Shown here: positions 54,300-64,000 of the stretch, one piece after another | Numbering within the stretch: the stretch's first letter is position 1 | Layout of the letters: every line of letters starts with the position of its first letter | NCBI GenBank assembly: GCA_022605425.2 | Contig: JAKIMF020000007.1 | Location: 1,054,001-1,118,000, forward strand | Reading direction: 5' to 3' | Origin: Hamiltosporidium tvaerminnensis | Taxonomy: Eukaryota; Microsporidia; Dubosqiidae | Length of the DNA: 64,000 bases | Program-made: the position numbers and the translations under genes | Notes under the pieces: generated by a model | Database searches by the model: none | What the model was told of the DNA's origin: nothing | The model's input: the letters and a program-made list of their open reading frames with translations, nothing else

Positions 54300-55396
54300 C
54301 TACTTCACTCTGTTTATTTCTAATCCTATATTTTTCATAAACATTTTTACCTCCTCCGTCATCTTTTCAAGCGTTGTTCCATCTTTGGCAAGGAGCTTAA
54401 GATCATCAATGAACACGAGATGATTGGTAGAGTGGGATGCATCCTCCGTTTGTATTGTCACCTTTGCGTATTTTTCATTGAATTTACGGCTCAATGGATC
54501 CATACACAGCACAAACAATAGGGGTGACAAACTATCTCCCTTTAGAATCCCCTTATCAATCTTATTGTTCATAATTTTTTCAGACCCTACCGAAATATCA
54601 ATTTTATTTTGATATTGTTACCTTAATAAATTTCAGAATCCAATCTGGTAAATTAAGGTTTTCGATGACTTGTGTCAAATAAGCATGATCTATTGAATTA
54701 TACGCGCTTTTGACATCAATCCACGTTGCATTCGGATTGTTTCCATACTCTTTATTAAGAGCAACATTTAGCAGGGCCTGCTCTTTCGCTCCTTGCACAC
54801 CTCTCACTGCACCCAATTGATTATCTGCTTGTTACCCTCGCCTCTCTACCTCAAGCTGAACAACTTTTGTAACACACTTTGTTGTCAGCTTTTAAAGGTT
54901 TGACATACAAATTAGTTGGCCTATAGTCGGAGCCTTTTTGTGGTACGCTTTTTGGAATGAGATACGGTAGCCCATGATAAAACCAATTAGCTTGTGGTGT
55001 TCCTTCAAAACATATGGCTTTCACAATATCATAAAGATATTTGTGAAGAGTCGTAAGTTTCTTGATATAAAAATTGTAGATCCCATCAATTCCGGCGGCT
55101 TTCCAGTTAGGAAGCCAATTGATAATATCTACAAATTCATCAAGTGAAGGAAACGTGGCCTGGTGAGTATCCGAAACGAAAAGAATCAGATACTCATCAT
55201 ACGTAAACATTTCATTATTTTTGTTCACCATTGGGGACCAAAAACTTACAATTTCGTCACGATTAACCACATGCTCGGATTCCACACGCTCAGACAGGCC
55301 ACGATAATATCTACCTCGGAACAGCTCAAACATACGATTCTCTTTTCGGAATTGCTTCCTACTTTCGTACATCGTAAGTTTTTTTTTCGTAAACAT
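54300..55396 (-). pseudogene. LINE reverse transcriptase domain, broken
   Basis: Three frames together give the RT fingers and palm. 54851-55396 has 'WLPNWKAAGIDGIYNFYIKK' and 'YRPTNL'. 54604-54816 has motif A, 'TWIDVKSAYNSIDH'. 54300-54572 has motif B, 'GDSLSPLLF', and motif C, 'LVFIDDLKLLAK', with both aspartates of the active site kept. Frame changes lie near 54600 and 54830-54850. The active-site residues are intact, so decay is by indels and stops more than by substitution. Confidence 0.88.
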
Positions 55397-56466
55397 TTAT
55401 CAGCTCATTCTTCTTAACTAAAGCCTCCGATAGATCATTTGTTTTGTTTAGGTCTAAATTAAACTCTCGCATAATTTTTTTAAGACTTTTAGTTTGAGAA
55501 GAGGAGAGTTCTTCCCGTCTACGCGCTTTCTCGAGGATATCTTTTGAAAGTTTTAACACTCAAATTTTACTCTCAATGCTTTCTTTCCACGCTGATATTG
55601 GCCTCTCTTTACGTGTTTCATGGCCATAACATACCTGGGCTGTCTGGATAATACGGGCAATGTCTGTTATCGTTATAGGTACATGAGAGTCAGCATATTC
55701 CCCAACTATTCGATTAATAAGATCAAGAACTGTACTGTCAACCAATTCATTTGGAGGCTTTCGAGTTCGGACTACTACTTTTCCGATTTTCTCCTACGAG
55801 GTTTTTTTGATATTACTCAAGTATTTTTCTCTCAGGCTTATAAATCGAGTAGTATCGGTCAAGGAACATGGCTCGGCGAGACAAGTGGCGATTCCAAGTC
55901 GCTTCTCCTATTCTCTTCCTGCCTAATTTCCTCTTCCGTCTTATTATGTGCCATTCTTTTTAGCACATCGATAGTGTGGGTACTGGAGAACTTCTCATTA
56001 TAGTAGCTCTGTTTCTCTTTTCATCCATTTCTAGGCATTCGGTCAAACCTTGTTTGTACTGCAAAAAGAACAACATCGAATGAATTCTTGACGCTCGGCC
56101 TCTATAGATCGGAGTATAGATCGGAGGACAACGAGCCTTTCAGAAATAGGTATGGTATAAAGGTTTGGCCCACTAGCAGCTATATCTGGCCTAGGGGTTA
56201 CAGTGCTTGAATGCATAGGGTTATATGGCGAGGGTATAGTCTTAAGCAAGCATACCTTTGTGTTTGTGTTTGCTTCGCTTGGTGGTATAGAAGTGTTATT
56301 TATGATGGTGGATGGTGTGTATGAGCTTGGCTGTGGAATTTGCTGGTCGTTTTTACACTCTCTAATTACCTCATCCACTTCACTTGCCCTGTTTGCAGCC
56401 TTTATAATTTTTTCTTTTTGTTTTCGCTGCCTACATATTTTCTTATACCCATTTGATTTTTCATAA
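55359..56466 (-). pseudogene. LINE N-terminal region
   Basis: Frames at 56043-56466, 55560-55745 and 55359-55559 form the part upstream of the RT. They comprise a Lys/Arg/Gln-rich start ('KICRQRKQKEKIIKAANR'), a Pro/Ser/Thr/Asn-rich stretch, then helical segments ('VLDLINRIVGEYADSHVPI', 'DLNKTNDLSEALVKKNELI'). No zinc finger of the R2 N-terminal kind was recognised. The element's 5' end is not delimited, because the unrelated Tpa1-like gene starts at 56525. Confidence 0.65.
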
Positions 56467-56516
56467 TAGATATTTTATTATGAATACATTTCAAAAATAG
56501 AAACTAATTATTACAT

Positions 56517-56519
56517 CCC
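56517..56519 (+). promoter_or_regulatory. CCC start signal of the Tpa1-like gene
   Basis: 'acatccctcag' lies 5 nt before the ATG at 56525. Same core and position as at 26307 and 45948. Confidence 0.6.
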
Positions 56520-56524
56520 TCAGA

Positions 56525-56869
56525 ATGAATTCTTTCCGTTACAAACTTCCATTTATCCATTATAGCATTGAAAACTTTCTAAATCCAGTAGAATATAAAA
56601 AAATCAGTGATTTTTACAACAAACTAAACTTCTCTTTAAAATATACAGATCTATATAAATTCTACCAAACTGATGAACTAACGGAAAACAAAAATATTTT
56701 ATTTTTTAAAAAAAAGGTTTTAAAAATCTGCAAAGAAATAGAGAAACACGAGAATATTCATACTTTAGACGAATCGGAAGATATAATGGCAGTAAATTTG
56801 AAAATAAATGGATTCAGAAATGATAAGAAACAATTTGGATATTTTTGGATCATTTTATCGTGCGGATAA
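56525..56869 (+). CDS. TPA1: Tpa1/OGFOD1-type prolyl hydroxylase, N-terminal part
   Basis: The first about 105 codons of the enzyme ('YSIENFLNPVEYKKISDFY', 'KFYQTDELTE' and a helix with 'KVLKICKEIEKHENI') match the N-terminal helical and lid region of Tpa1/Ofd1 enzymes, which precedes the double-stranded beta-helix. The frame is lost after 'NDKKQFGYF' at the T-run 56842-56846 and ends at a chance TAA at 56867-56869. The enzyme continues in the +1 frame at 56808-57707. The CCC signal and clean start indicate a genuine 5' end. The reaction is hydroxylation of a prolyl residue using 2-oxoglutarate, oxygen and Fe(II). In yeast and animals the target is ribosomal protein uS12. Confidence 0.8.
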   Translation: MNSFRYKLPFIHYSIENFLNPVEYKKISDFYNKLNFSLKYTDLYKFYQTDELTENKNILFFKKKVLKICKEIEKHENIHTLDESEDIMAVNLKINGFRNDKKQFGYFWIILSCG

Positions 56870-57707
56870 TTACTTATTGTGTCATGATGATTGTTTAGAA
56901 AATAGAAAATATGCATTTTCATATTATTTAGAGGATTATGAAACAGGTGAACTTGCATTATATGATAATACAGCCACTACCGAATGTAAAAGAATAAAAG
57001 TGACCAAGAATTTATTGATAGTTTTTAAAGTATCTAAAATATCCTTTCATGAGGTATTATATTGTGTGAAAGATGGAAGGAAAGCATTTACTGGTTGGTT
57101 TCACGAAATACAATCATCAGATTACAAATCAGATAATCAATCTAATATAAACGTTTTAGAAGGTATAAACTACTTAGATTCAAGTATTTTTGACCTAAAA
57201 TGTTTAGAGATTCAAGTGAAGTATAAAGATTATTACGTAAAAAATTTTACCTTGGAAAAAAACCGGGATATATTTTATACGGCCAAAACACACCTTAATG
57301 TTCCGAAGTTGAAAGAAAAAGATATCAAACCTACACTTTATAACAGAAAGCTTATAGAAATGGAATTTTTAGATCTTTTTGAAATTATTTTTGACAAAAA
57401 AATCTTACATTTAAACGATAAAAATCTTAAATGTGAAAAACATTCTTTTAAGATACAAAAAGAAGATTATATTCTGATAAATGACACCTTAAACAATCCT
57501 AAAAATATATTTTATTTCGTTTATTTTTATAATTGTGAAACAATAAAAGATAATCTTTCAATAGTAAACAATAAAGGAGATATCAGTTACAATATTCCTA
57601 TTGATAATGATCGTTTATACTTTTTACCAAGAAATAATATCTCATTATTTCTAGAAAGAACACAAAGTACATTTAATATGATTATTTTCTCATATTTCAT
57701 ACTATAA
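56808..57707 (+). CDS. TPA1: Tpa1/OGFOD1-type prolyl hydroxylase, catalytic and C-terminal part
   Basis: The true reading joins from about 56847. The Met at 56808 is an artefact of the other frame. The Fe(II) ligands are the HxD in 'LLCHDD' (H26, D28 of this frame) and the distal His in 'ISFHEV' (H81). The 2-oxoglutarate arginine is R91 in 'GRKAFTGWFH'. Spacing and the closing 'GWFH' are typical of Tpa1/Ofd1. Residues about 130-299 would be the degenerate second beta-helix (CTDD), shorter than in yeast. The total after joining is about 390 residues, compared with 540-640 in animals and yeast. Every catalytic residue survives, so a single T too many in the run at 56842-56846 (error or recent mutation) is more likely than an old pseudogene. 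Confidence 0.85.
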   Translation: MDSEMIRNNLDIFGSFYRADNYLLCHDDCLENRKYAFSYYLEDYETGELALYDNTATTECKRIKVTKNLLIVFKVSKISFHEVLYCVKDGRKAFTGWFHEIQSSDYKSDNQSNINVLEGINYLDSSIFDLKCLEIQVKYKDYYVKNFTLEKNRDIFYTAKTHLNVPKLKEKDIKPTLYNRKLIEMEFLDLFEIIFDKKILHLNDKNLKCEKHSFKIQKEDYILINDTLNNPKNIFYFVYFYNCETIKDNLSIVNNKGDISYNIPIDNDRLYFLPRNNISLFLERTQSTFNMIIFSYFIL

Positions 57708-60700
57708 GTTTTTAATCAAATTATCTTAAAATCGAGGTATAGGGAAAGAATAGAATAATTAAGTAAATGGATTAACTATGTTGGTCATATATCAAAGATT
57801 CTAAGAAATAAGAAAATTTTATTAAAGCACTAAATTATCTACAAAAGCAGTAAATTATATTTTAAATTTAAATAATTAAGTTTAAATCATTTATAGATAT
57901 ATATGTTTCAAAATTTTATTTTATATCACTTTAGTAATAATAATGTGCTTCAAAATATTTTGTTTTTCACAAGATTTTGTAACTTTATAAATAAAATTAT
58001 TCGTAATTATATTTAGCTGGTTGATGGAATATGAGGTTGATTATAAAATAGGAATTAGAGGAAACAAAAAAAGTAGAAAAAACCAAAATCTATAAATAAA
58101 TATCATAGTTTTAGATATTTTCTTCATAGACTTATCAATATAATATTTAACTATTTAGTAAAACCAAAAGTTTTTTGAAAGATAACGATTTTATATTTAT
58201 TTATTCAATTAATTAATTAATTTTAATCTACACAATTGAAACTTGTATATAATAGGAAATAAAAACTGATGATGAAGGAAGAATAATCTCATTAACAACT
58301 TCATCTTGGAAATATGTGTATAAAATTGATGTTAAAAACAGTGTTTATATTTTTTTGACATTCAAAACACACTATATTTTTTGTTTTTCATATTAACTTG
58401 TAAAAAGAAGAAAAAAATCAACAAATAATATATTTTTTTATAAATCCAGGCAATGGTTCTTTATGAAACACATTTAAATAATAGTGATTAAATTGTTGAT
58501 AAATGTTATGTGAAATCCTGGAAACATAACCTTTCCCACTTAGAAATGAAGACTAATATATTTAAGATAAAAATAAAATACTTTTTAAACAGTGATTATT
58601 GCTTTGTAGGAGGTAATACTGGTTGGTATGATGCTGAAAAGTCTAGTTAAGTTACATAGAATTCAGCAAGGAATAACCTTTCTAGATGTCTATTGGGGTT
58701 CGAAAATAGATGAGTAAATGTAATACCAAGGTCGCACGATGGGTTAAAATGTTTTTCCTACCGTGATCACTCATTATGCAACAAACATTATCGGATCTTA
58801 TAGGACTTCATAGGTTAATTACAGCCTTCATAACTTCATTGTATGTAAATGTTTTGTATGTAGGAACCTAAAAACGCTACAAAGGCCCTGAGAAATAATT
58901 AGACATATAAAAACCAGAATCCCAGCCAAGACAATTTTAAATTTATGAGGCCTTGAATAGAGAAGACAATTCTGTAAAATATATTTTATGAAGATATTAA
59001 ACAATCAAATATGAATATTTTATGTAAAATTTAAATTATAAATTAGAAAAAATTTATTTTTATTTTAATATCGAGCATCTCAATATTCCAAATCCGATGT
59101 AAGGAATTATAGTACTCATTCAAAAAGAAATCACAAAAATTACTTTATTATAAACTATCACACCTTCTTTACTATCTAAAAGATTAATTCTCAAAATAAC
59201 TTTAGAATTTTACTTATATAATCTTTAGAAATATAATATGTGTAAAAAAGAAGCTTTTCGTATTCACAAATTATTTACTTTGAAATAGAACTCATTTAAA
59301 ATATAAGTTTAAAGAATATTGAATTTAAGTGTAATAGTTATTGAATATGTGTATTTATAATTTATCGCTTTAATAATATTGGCGCCTTTGAAATCAAAAC
59401 AAGTTTGTTCTATTGATAATTACTCAAATTTATAAATTTACATACAAATAATTTGATTCGCTATTATGAATAGAATTATTAAAGTATTTACACAATATAG
59501 ACAATATATATTCTATTGAATTTTTATTAAAGGAATTAAATGTGGATACTATTTGAAAAAGGAAATTTATCTTTCAAGGCAGAGCAGAAAAATAATGCCT
59601 AAAATATTTATAAAATACTGAGTTGGTAGATGATTAAAGATACAAACATTCAAAATAAATAAATATTCGATTATATAAAAAAATTTCTTAATTTATAGGA
59701 AAATTAAATTTTAGAACAAAAAATCTAGAAGCCAGAAATATAATCATAGATTTTAGATGTTTAAAAACGAATTTTAATCATATAATATATAGTAATGATA
59801 TAAACTTCACAGAAGTCATTATAAGAAACGATGAATGTATTAAAAACTTCGGTGTGCTTTTTTTTCATCCGAAGAATTTAATCGATAAGAACCTACATAG
59901 AATTGAAAAATAAAGATTTTCTTATTGAAAAAAAGATAATTACTATCATGAGAAAATAAAAAAAACTCTACCTTTTTTCAATTTCTTAATCTATTAGTGA
60001 TTTTTGTTCGTTCAAAACATAAAATAAGCTCAGATCATGGTAAAATAAAATGTATTAAAAGATCTAAAAGAACACATTAGATAATTTAAGATGATGATTT
60101 TCATATTTATGTCTCGTTGAATATTTCAATCTAAGGTTTATTGAAAAAGAAACAAGTTAAGATAAGATGCAAAGCTTTATCTAAGAAACCAAAATTATCA
60201 AAATATTTTTCTAATTTATAAAGAATAGCTGATAAAAATTAAACATACAAATAAAATAAATCAATAAAAACGCGAGGAAATTTCATATGGAACAAATATT
60301 AAACATAAATATTTGCCAAATCGTATGTATATTGTAAATAATATACATTTAAAATTTCTGTTGTAATTGGATAAATTAGAAGATACAGGTATAAAATAAG
60401 AAAAAAGTAAGACATATAATATAATTGGTAAAACTCTTTAAACTAAGCAATTTGAATAATTATTTAGATAGGGTACTTACGCCAGTACACTTTAAAAGCT
60501 ATATGTGCCAAAAAAATAATGATTACAAAAGAACCAAACAATTTGAGTTTCAATATCTATAATGTATTTTTATAATAGCTTATGAAATATCTAAGAAGAT
60601 AAATATAAAAATTGATTTAAGAATAATCAAATTTCCGTATAATTCAGCTAAAATTCATGCCAAAAATTATTAGCTTTGTATCAATTCTCAACTAACATAA

Positions 60701-60744
60701 AGAAATATAGGTTTACTTCACAATATTCAATCATTTGTTTGGAT
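57708..60744. other. AT-rich region with one repeat copy
   Basis: No gene seen. A copy of the dispersed repeat lies at 58600-58960 (separate entry). The rest is featureless AT-rich DNA. Confidence 0.4.
58600..58960 (-). repeat. Degraded copy of the 0.7 kb dispersed repeat, opposite orientation
   Basis: 'taatactggttggtatgatg' matches the reverse complement of 'cataccaacaggtat' and flanks. 'ctattggggttcgaaaatag' and 'gatgagtaaatg' follow in the order expected for the reverse complement of 43.6-43.85 kb, then 'taggaacctaaaaacgctac' for 'taggttctacacac'. This is the only minus-strand copy. Confidence 0.5.
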
Positions 60745-61505
60745 CAGGGGTCTCCAAAATTCGGCTTGCGGACACTTTTAATTCAGCCCGATGCCACATT
60801 TTTCCGGGTTGCCAATTTGTTTTATTGAGTAGATTTTTTTCAAATAAGGTAATAAAAGAAAAAAAACAAAGTTAAATCATATAAAAAGAATTGCAATTAT
60901 AGATAATTTAGGCCTGGACTTGTAATACAAAGAAGATTCCTAGAGTTTTCATTATTTTTTCAAACTAGCAATTATTTTATACTAAAAAATCAAAAGTAAA
61001 TAACAAAAAAATATATGGCGCAATTAATTATTAATGAGATTGATATAGTTGTGATTTTTAGGTGATAATTCTTAGAAATATTAGGTTTTATTAACAGTTT
61101 GAATTTACTAGAAACGAATTCTATTACTTATCTATTAATTGCGATCTATAAATGTTTTTTTAAAATTTATTTTAGAGAATGTTCCTTCGCACAACTACGT
61201 AGAGCAGAAAGCGGAAATGAAAACACTGAGAGAATGTATGAACGCAATTTTATTGCGTGACTGGAAGACTCTTATAAAATTCCAATAACTAATCTATTCA
61301 TTTTTTATAAAAATATTGTTTATAGATATGTTCGATTTCATGAACATCTATATGAACTCTAAAAATTTGATTTAAAATATTCATAATTAAAATCGCAGAA
61401 ACATTTTTGTAGTATGGTGGCATAAAAAGCAATGATTTCATGGCCCGCTGGATTTTTTTTAGATGTCAATGTGGCCCCCGAACAATGAACGTTTAGATAC
61501 CCTTG
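60745..61505. mobile_element. Non-autonomous hAT-like element, about 760 bp
   Basis: The left end 'caggggtctccaaaattcgg' and the right end, whose reverse complement starts 'caagggtatctaaacgttca', form imperfect inverted termini of the hAT type (CAGGG-like). A GC-rich 'cttgcggac' / 'gggggccac' part sits next to each. The flanking octamers 'gtttggat' and 'gttcaaat' could be a mutated 8-bp target duplication (5 of 8 identical). The interior is AT-rich with no transposase frame. The GC-rich ends stand out sharply from the surroundings. Confidence 0.75.
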
Positions 61506-64000
61506 GTTCAAATAAACCAAAAATAATCGATTTATTTCAACTTGGCTTGAAATAATTCTAAATAAATCACAATTACATCAATATTTTCTATTCTAAATCA
61601 TAAATATATTTGAATTTCTTAAAATACGGATTATAAAAAATGTAATATTCTTTATCAAAAAACAGTGAAATAATTCTATTTTTAAACAGTGAAGATAATT
61701 GGTTATAAAACCTTTAAATTTTTAATTGAACCAAACTAGTCAGGAGAAAAAATGATATCTAAACTTAAAAAGCATTAACTACAAGAAGAGCTATAATGTG
61801 AAGTCAAATGGTTTATAACTCAATTGATAACCATATATCAGAATGTTTAAAAAAACCTTTTACAAATAATTAAAAGTTGTTAAAATGCAGCTGAATTAGA
61901 AACATATTTTTAACAGATTGATAAAAATTGACCATATGACATTAAAAAACCAAGAAATTGGCATTTTTATAATATAATGAATAATATAATCCGAAATAAT
62001 CCCAGAAATCCCATTTATTATAATCGAACGAAACAATGCTCTAATTTATGACTACAGGACCAACCCTCCTAAAATGGCTTCGTATCTTTCTAAAAATTTT
62101 AACTAAAGACATGTGTTTTAGTTCCTAGCCGCATCGTTTTTATTCTTCGTGCGTTTGGCAAATTTTAAATGCTTTTCATTGTTTAAAATAATTAGAAATC
62201 TTCAAATGAATAAAGATAATCAGGATTGAACTGAAAAAAGATACTTAAATATTCTAAATCATCTATTGATTTATAGGCGAAAGATGTATATATAATATAT
62301 GGCTTCAAAGTTAAAATTTCAAGAAATTTAAGATTATTTACGATCGAAAATACATCTAATCATAATAGAACTATTGTGGTTTCTGTTTATATATAACTTC
62401 TCATTACAAAACCAATCAAGACCGCTTAATAATAACAATAAGATTCCTTATTTACATTAATAATCATATAATAACATAAATACATTAAAAATAATATAAT
62501 TGTAGCAAAAAAACAATTGTAGTCATTTCTACAAAAACGGGTTTAAAATTCTTTTGAAGTAAAACCTGAGATTCATTCATTTAACGATATTATGAATAAT
62601 TTAGAATTACCAACGCTAATCTTTGAATAGCCAGACACAACTAAGAGCCTAGGCTAATTACTAGCGATTAAAAACTGACAATAAAAAATTAAATCGTTTA
62701 AAATATTGTTTAGTAAATCATCTACTGTTAAGATTTAAACATATGATAACCAAGTATTTAGTGAGAATCTCTTCAAACGACATATTTTATAAGAAAAGAG
62801 AAGATCATTGTTAGTATTACGCTGGATTCAGACATGAAAATAAATGTTAAAATATCATTTATATATTAAGCCTTTTGGAAAAAATCTAGCATATTTGAAT
62901 TCATACTGCAAGTAAAAAAGCTAATTTCAGACATTTTTTTACAATTTAAAGTTCTCTAAAGAAAACTTTTTTGGTAAAATTACAAAATTAATCTTTTTAG
63001 ATTTTTTGTTTAATTTTAATTTTGTCCTATGTTTTCATTCAGATTTGCCTTTGGATTGCTTTTTTTAAGAAATTTTCTAATTTTTTTGTTTCATTGTGTG
63101 TTAGAACTTTAATTGTATTTATTTCGCATCAATATTTAACCGAAAGAAAATAAATTAAGCAAAAAAAATGTCTAAAGCCGATTAATATGCTTCTGCGAGT
63201 ATTTCTACGAAAGGAATAAAACAATATGAGAATTTTTTACGTACTTCATAGATTTCCTATGATTAAAAAGGTTAAAAACCAGCAATTTGAATATTTCTTT
63301 TTATTGTAAGTACTGTTGTGTGTTAAAAGAAGGTCATTGGATATCATTAATGGTAAATCTATAGACTACACGGAAACCTATTCGTTAATGCTTGATGATG
63401 CACACGGGAAGTATCATATTCAAAGTATATTCATTAGCCTATATAAATTCTGATATATTTTGAATAGCAGCGAGACATAAGTTGATTAAAAACGATATAA
63501 AAAATCCAAATTTTTATCGATAAGAAATTTCAGTCTTAAGCGATTAGTTAATACCGAGGAAGTAAAAGAGGCGTTCATCTCTCAAGATCAAACTTCGTAA
63601 TATTTCATAAATTGGAAAAGTGAAATAGTAGGACATTTTTTTAGATAAATATTTTTATAATTCAATGTTAAAACACTTTTTTTTCATTCTTTAAATCTCT
63701 TCTTATCTGTTTTTCAACTTTGAATCTAATCAAGTTAGATATTTTTTTCTCTGCTTTATATTTCTGCAATTGGGAACTATCGCAAAAATTATATATAAGA
63801 ATATTTTAGTATCGAAGACGTAAAACTGTACGTTTAAGAAATTCTTGCTTATTCATTCTCAAATTGAGATGTGGCAGTCATGTTTGCACGCCGAAATGTA
63901 TTTTATTCAAAAAATAAATGTGCAGACAAACTACATATTAAAATATTTTAAAATAATGGCTAAAACGAATAATATTGATTATAAATGATTTTTACTTTAT
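61506..64000. other. Gene-free AT-rich region
   Basis: Nothing recognised to the end of the window on either strand. 'aaccctcctaaaatg' at 62061-62078 resembles a CCC start signal, but the frame behind it stops after ten codons. Confidence 0.4.

Larger units (their letters stand above)
52896..56466 (-). mobile_element. Decayed R4/Dong-like non-LTR retrotransposon
   Basis: A single degenerate polyprotein reads on the minus strand from about 56466 to 52900. It has a basic N-terminal stretch with a Pro/Ser/Thr-rich segment (56043-56466) and a linker with 'ISAWKESIESKI'. The reverse transcriptase follows (54300-55400), then a region with a Cys/His knuckle, and a restriction-like endonuclease with 'RNNRPDIFVLDKRKNK' and 'TLIEVGI' (53230-53300). 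A C-terminal helix region ('YIQSIVLKKTVEMISF') ends it near 53000. The order RT, knuckle, restriction-like nuclease defines the R2/R4/CRE group. Details of the knuckle region resemble R4/Dong. At least six frame changes or stops make it non-functional. It is less AT-rich than its neighbours, so not ancient. Confidence 0.85.

Noticed and set aside
56808-56810. ATG at 56808 as the start of an independent gene
   Set aside because: The residues it would add before the metal ligand are antiphase to the upstream enzyme frame. The Tpa1 similarity passes from one frame to the other at the T-run.
62061-62108. CCC-like motif followed by ATG
   Set aside because: The frame stops after ten codons.

Overview
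The window looks like a gene-poor, transposon-rich stretch of a large microsporidian genome. The reasons are a very high A+T content, apparently intronless genes, three clear CCC-type signals 5-16 nt upstream of start codons (plus a weaker fourth), several signal-peptide proteins of the kinds microsporidia export (LRR protein, divergent kinase, repeat-rich surface-like protein), and a mix of DNA transposons and non-LTR elements of animal type. I cannot name the species. Large-genome microsporidia (Edhazardia, Hamiltosporidium, Anncaliia type) fit best, but this is inference.

Layout. 0-4.4 kb: no gene; scraps of dispersed repeats, including an RTE-like tail. 4.46-7.23 kb (minus): a secreted leucine-rich-repeat protein split over three frames. 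9.7-12.9 kb (minus): relic of a protein-kinase gene interrupted by a piggyBac element with matching terminal repeats and TTAA duplications. 13.8-16.1 kb: decayed repeats and a Merlin-type transposase relic. 18.4-22.53 kb (minus): a serine/acid-rich protein of about 1,370 residues in three frame-shifted parts, with an N-terminal signal peptide, about twenty 26-residue repeats and a C-terminal membrane anchor. 23.7-24.4 kb: first good copy of a 0.7 kb dispersed repeat. 26.3-29.3 kb (plus): two intact genes, a base-exchange phosphatidylserine synthase and an unrecognised 562-residue protein. 35.1-36.4 kb (minus): an intact signal-peptide protein kinase, the relative of the relic at 9.7-12.9 kb. 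36.4-45.5 kb: no gene; second good copy of the 0.7 kb repeat. 45.96-46.10 kb: a probable 48-codon gene behind a 31-bp tandem array. 47.9-49.7 kb: decayed RTE-like LINE. 51.3-51.8 kb: small tail-anchored protein. 52.9-56.5 kb (minus): decayed R4/Dong-like LINE with a restriction-like endonuclease. 56.5-57.7 kb (plus): Tpa1/OGFOD1-type prolyl hydroxylase with one frameshift. 60.7-61.5 kb: non-autonomous hAT-like element. No tRNA, rRNA or CRISPR array was seen.

How it fits together. The genes form no operon or pathway. Housekeeping functions (phospholipid head-group exchange, ribosomal-protein or translation-linked hydroxylation) are scattered singly between putative exported proteins that would meet the host. 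The main theme is genome decay: at least five transposon types, a kinase paralogue broken by a transposon, and reading frames interrupted by small indels. Several of those indels lie in homopolymers or short repeats, so some breaks may be sequencing errors rather than real lesions.
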